From positions 62,001-126,000 of the forward strand of contig NZ_BCWV01000001.1 of the NCBI RefSeq assembly GCF_001894765.1: a stretch of 64,000 nt of DNA, read 5' to 3'. The DNA is from Rhodococcoides corynebacterioides NBRC 14404. GTDB lineage: Bacteria > Actinomycetota > Actinomycetes > Mycobacteriales > Mycobacteriaceae. Below, piece after piece: positions 62,684-64,000 of this stretch. How positions within the stretch are numbered: the stretch's first letter is position 1; each line of letters opens with the position of its first letter. Below the pieces are notes generated by a model. The model was not told the origin of the DNA and searched no databases. It worked only from the letters and a program-made list of their open reading frames with translations. Made by a program: the position numbers and the translations under genes.

Positions 62684-63862
62684 GTGAGTCCGCTCGGCCT
62701 GCGCCGGGGCGCACGGTCGCCGTTCGAGACCGCGCGGCTGCGTCGTCGTGGCCGGTCGCGGTTCCAGGCGTCCGTGGACCGGCTGAAGCTCTCCGGCCTG
62801 CCGGTGATCCAGTGCGCGCTCGCGGCGGGCATCGCGTGGTTCGTGGCGACGGAGATCGTCGGGCACGTCACGCCCTTCTTCGCGCCGATCGCGGCCGTGG
62901 TGTCGCTCGGGGTGTCCCTCGGCGCCCGGATGCGGCGGTCCGTCGAGCTGGTCGCGGGCGTGACCGTGGGCATCGGCGTCGGCGACGCACTGATCGCGCT
63001 CATCGGGACCGGCCCGCTGCAGATCGCGCTGGTGGTCGCGCTGGCGATGGGGACCGCGGTGTTCCTCGACAGCGGCGCGATCATCGCGATGCAGGCCGGA
63101 TCGTCGGCGGTGCTGGTGGCCACCCTGCTCCCACCCGGCGACGCCGGGGGCTACAACCGCATGGTCGACGCGTTGGTGGGCGGCCTGGTGGGTCTGGCCG
63201 TGGTCGCGGTGGTCCCGACGCATCCGGTCCGGCGCGCCCGCGGCGACGCGGCGACGGTGATCGAGACGGCGGGACGGGTGCTCGGGCTCGTTGCCGAGGG
63301 GCTGTCCGCGCAGGATCCGAAGTCCATCGAGAAGGCGCTGAAGGCGGCGCGGGCGACGCAGCCGGCGATCGACATGCTGCGGACCGACCTTCGGGGCGGC
63401 CGGGAGATCAGCCGGATCTCGCCGCTGTACTGGAACTCACGGCAGCGGCTCGCGCGGCTGGCCGCGACGGCGGATCCGTTGGACAACGCGGTGCGCAACA
63501 TCCGCGTCCTGGCCCGGCGGTCGCTGTCCCTGGTCCGGGACGACGAGATCCTGGACCCGCGGCTGGTGAGGTTGGTGGAGCAGCTGGCCGAGTCCACCGA
63601 GGTGCTGCGGCAGATGATGCTGGCGGATCCGGGCGAGCAACCGGATCAGGCCGAGGCCGCGCGGGTGCTCCGGCACGTCGCGGTGGGCGCGAAGGCGGAG
63701 TTGATGCGCGACGCCGGTCTGTCGGCGACGGTGGTGCTGGCACAGATTCGCTCGATCGTGGTCGATCTGCTGCAGGTCGCCGGGCTCTCGCGGATCTCGG
63801 CGATGGCGACGTTGCCGCCCACCGTGCCGAATCCCGCGGTCCCGCCGGAACGGCACGACTGA
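62684..63862 (+). CDS. FUSC/aromatic-acid exporter family membrane protein
   Basis: 392-residue membrane protein. The N-terminal half has five or six closely spaced helices (about residues 38-180) of the FUSC/ArAE type, with a G-V-S-L-G-A-R-M-R-R-S-V-E-L turn typical of the fold. The C-terminal half is cytoplasmic and helical. Members export aromatic acids or sit in the envelope with unknown cargo; only one FUSC module is present. GTG 62684 is the first plausible start after the DUF3151 gene. The longer opening overlaps that gene in another frame. Confidence 0.82.
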   Translation: MSPLGLRRGARSPFETARLRRRGRSRFQASVDRLKLSGLPVIQCALAAGIAWFVATEIVGHVTPFFAPIAAVVSLGVSLGARMRRSVELVAGVTVGIGVGDALIALIGTGPLQIALVVALAMGTAVFLDSGAIIAMQAGSSAVLVATLLPPGDAGGYNRMVDALVGGLVGLAVVAVVPTHPVRRARGDAATVIETAGRVLGLVAEGLSAQDPKSIEKALKAARATQPAIDMLRTDLRGGREISRISPLYWNSRQRLARLAATADPLDNAVRNIRVLARRSLSLVRDDEILDPRLVRLVEQLAESTEVLRQMMLADPGEQPDQAEAARVLRHVAVGAKAELMRDAGLSATVVLAQIRSIVVDLLQVAGLSRISAMATLPPTVPNPAVPPERHD

Positions 63863-63878
63863 CGGCCGTCGACTACAC

Positions 63879-63898
63879 ACATGCAGAACTGCGCATGT
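63879..63898. promoter_or_regulatory. Palindrome upstream of the CDF gene
   Basis: ACATGC and GCATGT are separated by eight bases and overlap the likely -10 hexamer TATGGT at 63897. The position and form suit a metal-responsive ArsR/SmtB-type repressor, common for zinc exporters, but no such gene is visible in the window. Confidence 0.4.
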
Positions 63899-63910
63899 AT
63901 GGTCGTCGGC

Positions 63911-64000
63911 ATGGGAGCGGGGCACGGGCACGGTCAGGTGCCGACCGGGGGCGAGGCGCCGACGCGCGGTCGACTGCGCCGCATGGGCATCGCGTGGCTC
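63911..64000 (+). CDS. Cation diffusion facilitator transporter, 5' fragment
   Basis: Only the first 30 codons are in the window. The start M-G-A-G-H-G-H-G-Q followed by a basic R-G-R-L-R-R and the beginning of a hydrophobic helix is what CDF zinc exporters of actinobacteria show. ATG 63911 follows TATGGT by eight bases and the palindrome at 63879-63898. The call rests on a short stretch and is tentative. Confidence 0.55.
   Translation, partial: MGAGHGHGQVPTGGEAPTRGRLRRMGIAWL

Overview
The window is very GC-rich, densely coded chromosomal DNA from a mycolic-acid actinomycete, most probably Rhodococcus or a close relative in Nocardiaceae. The evidence is gene content and order: lysS-lsr2-clpC, an MhuD-type haem-degrading enzyme, mutY-canB, disA-radA-lpqE-carD-ispD-ispF-cysS-rlmB, clpB next to a flavohaemoglobin-like gene, pyrE, a class II aldolase, WhiB3, LpqF/LpqE lipoproteins and a DUF3151 protein. 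From recall, not a search, these correspond to two separate Mycobacterium tuberculosis blocks (about Rv3598c-Rv3579c and Rv0385-Rv0360c), joined here within 64 kb. I see no phage, plasmid, insertion sequence, CRISPR array, rRNA or tRNA gene.

Layout. 1-6.8 kb: a rhodanese protein, lysyl-tRNA synthetase, the nucleoid protein Lsr2, a control region full of palindromes, ClpC, a VOC protein and an OsmC protein. 6.8-19.7 kb: the LpqF-like lipoprotein, MhuD, a hydrolase, MutY, carbonic anhydrase, a membrane protein, the radA-disA pair (DNA repair and c-di-AMP), LpqE, CarD, two MEP-pathway genes, CysS and RlmB. 19.7-31 kb is a more accessory stretch: a RibD-like reductase, a SOUL protein flanked by two copies of a 68-bp palindromic repeat, the 5-oxoprolinase operon pxpABC, a zinc ABC transporter (znuACB), a LacI regulator, a trehalose-phosphatase/GH15 fusion, WhiB3 and a DUF2277 protein.

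30.8-47.4 kb: a flavohaemoglobin-like protein and clpB diverge around an HspR-type operator. Then come an EAL phosphodiesterase, an amino-acid permease, a repeat-bearing membrane protein, a giant single-chain acyl-CoA carboxylase (1822 residues), a small membrane protein, a short-chain dehydrogenase, a LemA-like protein and pyrE. 47.4-55 kb is the envelope and signalling part: a two-component system facing a secreted proline-rich repeat protein across a four-half-site operator, two copies of a 74-bp palindromic element, a PdxK/ThiD-type kinase, a lipoprotein sortase abutting a coiled-coil surface protein, and an MFS exporter. 55-64 kb: a YhhN protein overlapping ogt, a dehydrogenase, an SpoU methyltransferase, a GH76 enzyme, a 25-bp tandem repeat, two DedA proteins, aldolase, two conserved actinobacterial proteins, a FUSC-type protein and the start of a cation-diffusion-facilitator gene cut by the window edge.

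How it fits together. Much of the region concerns proteostasis and stress (ClpC, ClpB, Lsr2, CarD, WhiB3, OsmC, MhuD), nucleotide second messengers (DisA for c-di-AMP, an EAL enzyme for c-di-GMP) and envelope biology (sortase pair, repeat proteins, lipoproteins, GH76). About 25 genes have a TANNNT -10 element 6-9 bases before the start codon, the layout of leaderless transcripts, and I used this to choose several starts. The strongest candidates for undescribed biology are the sortase/coiled-coil pair, the two-component system with its four-half-site operator and proline-rich partner, and three unrelated families of short palindromic or tandem repeats at gene ends.
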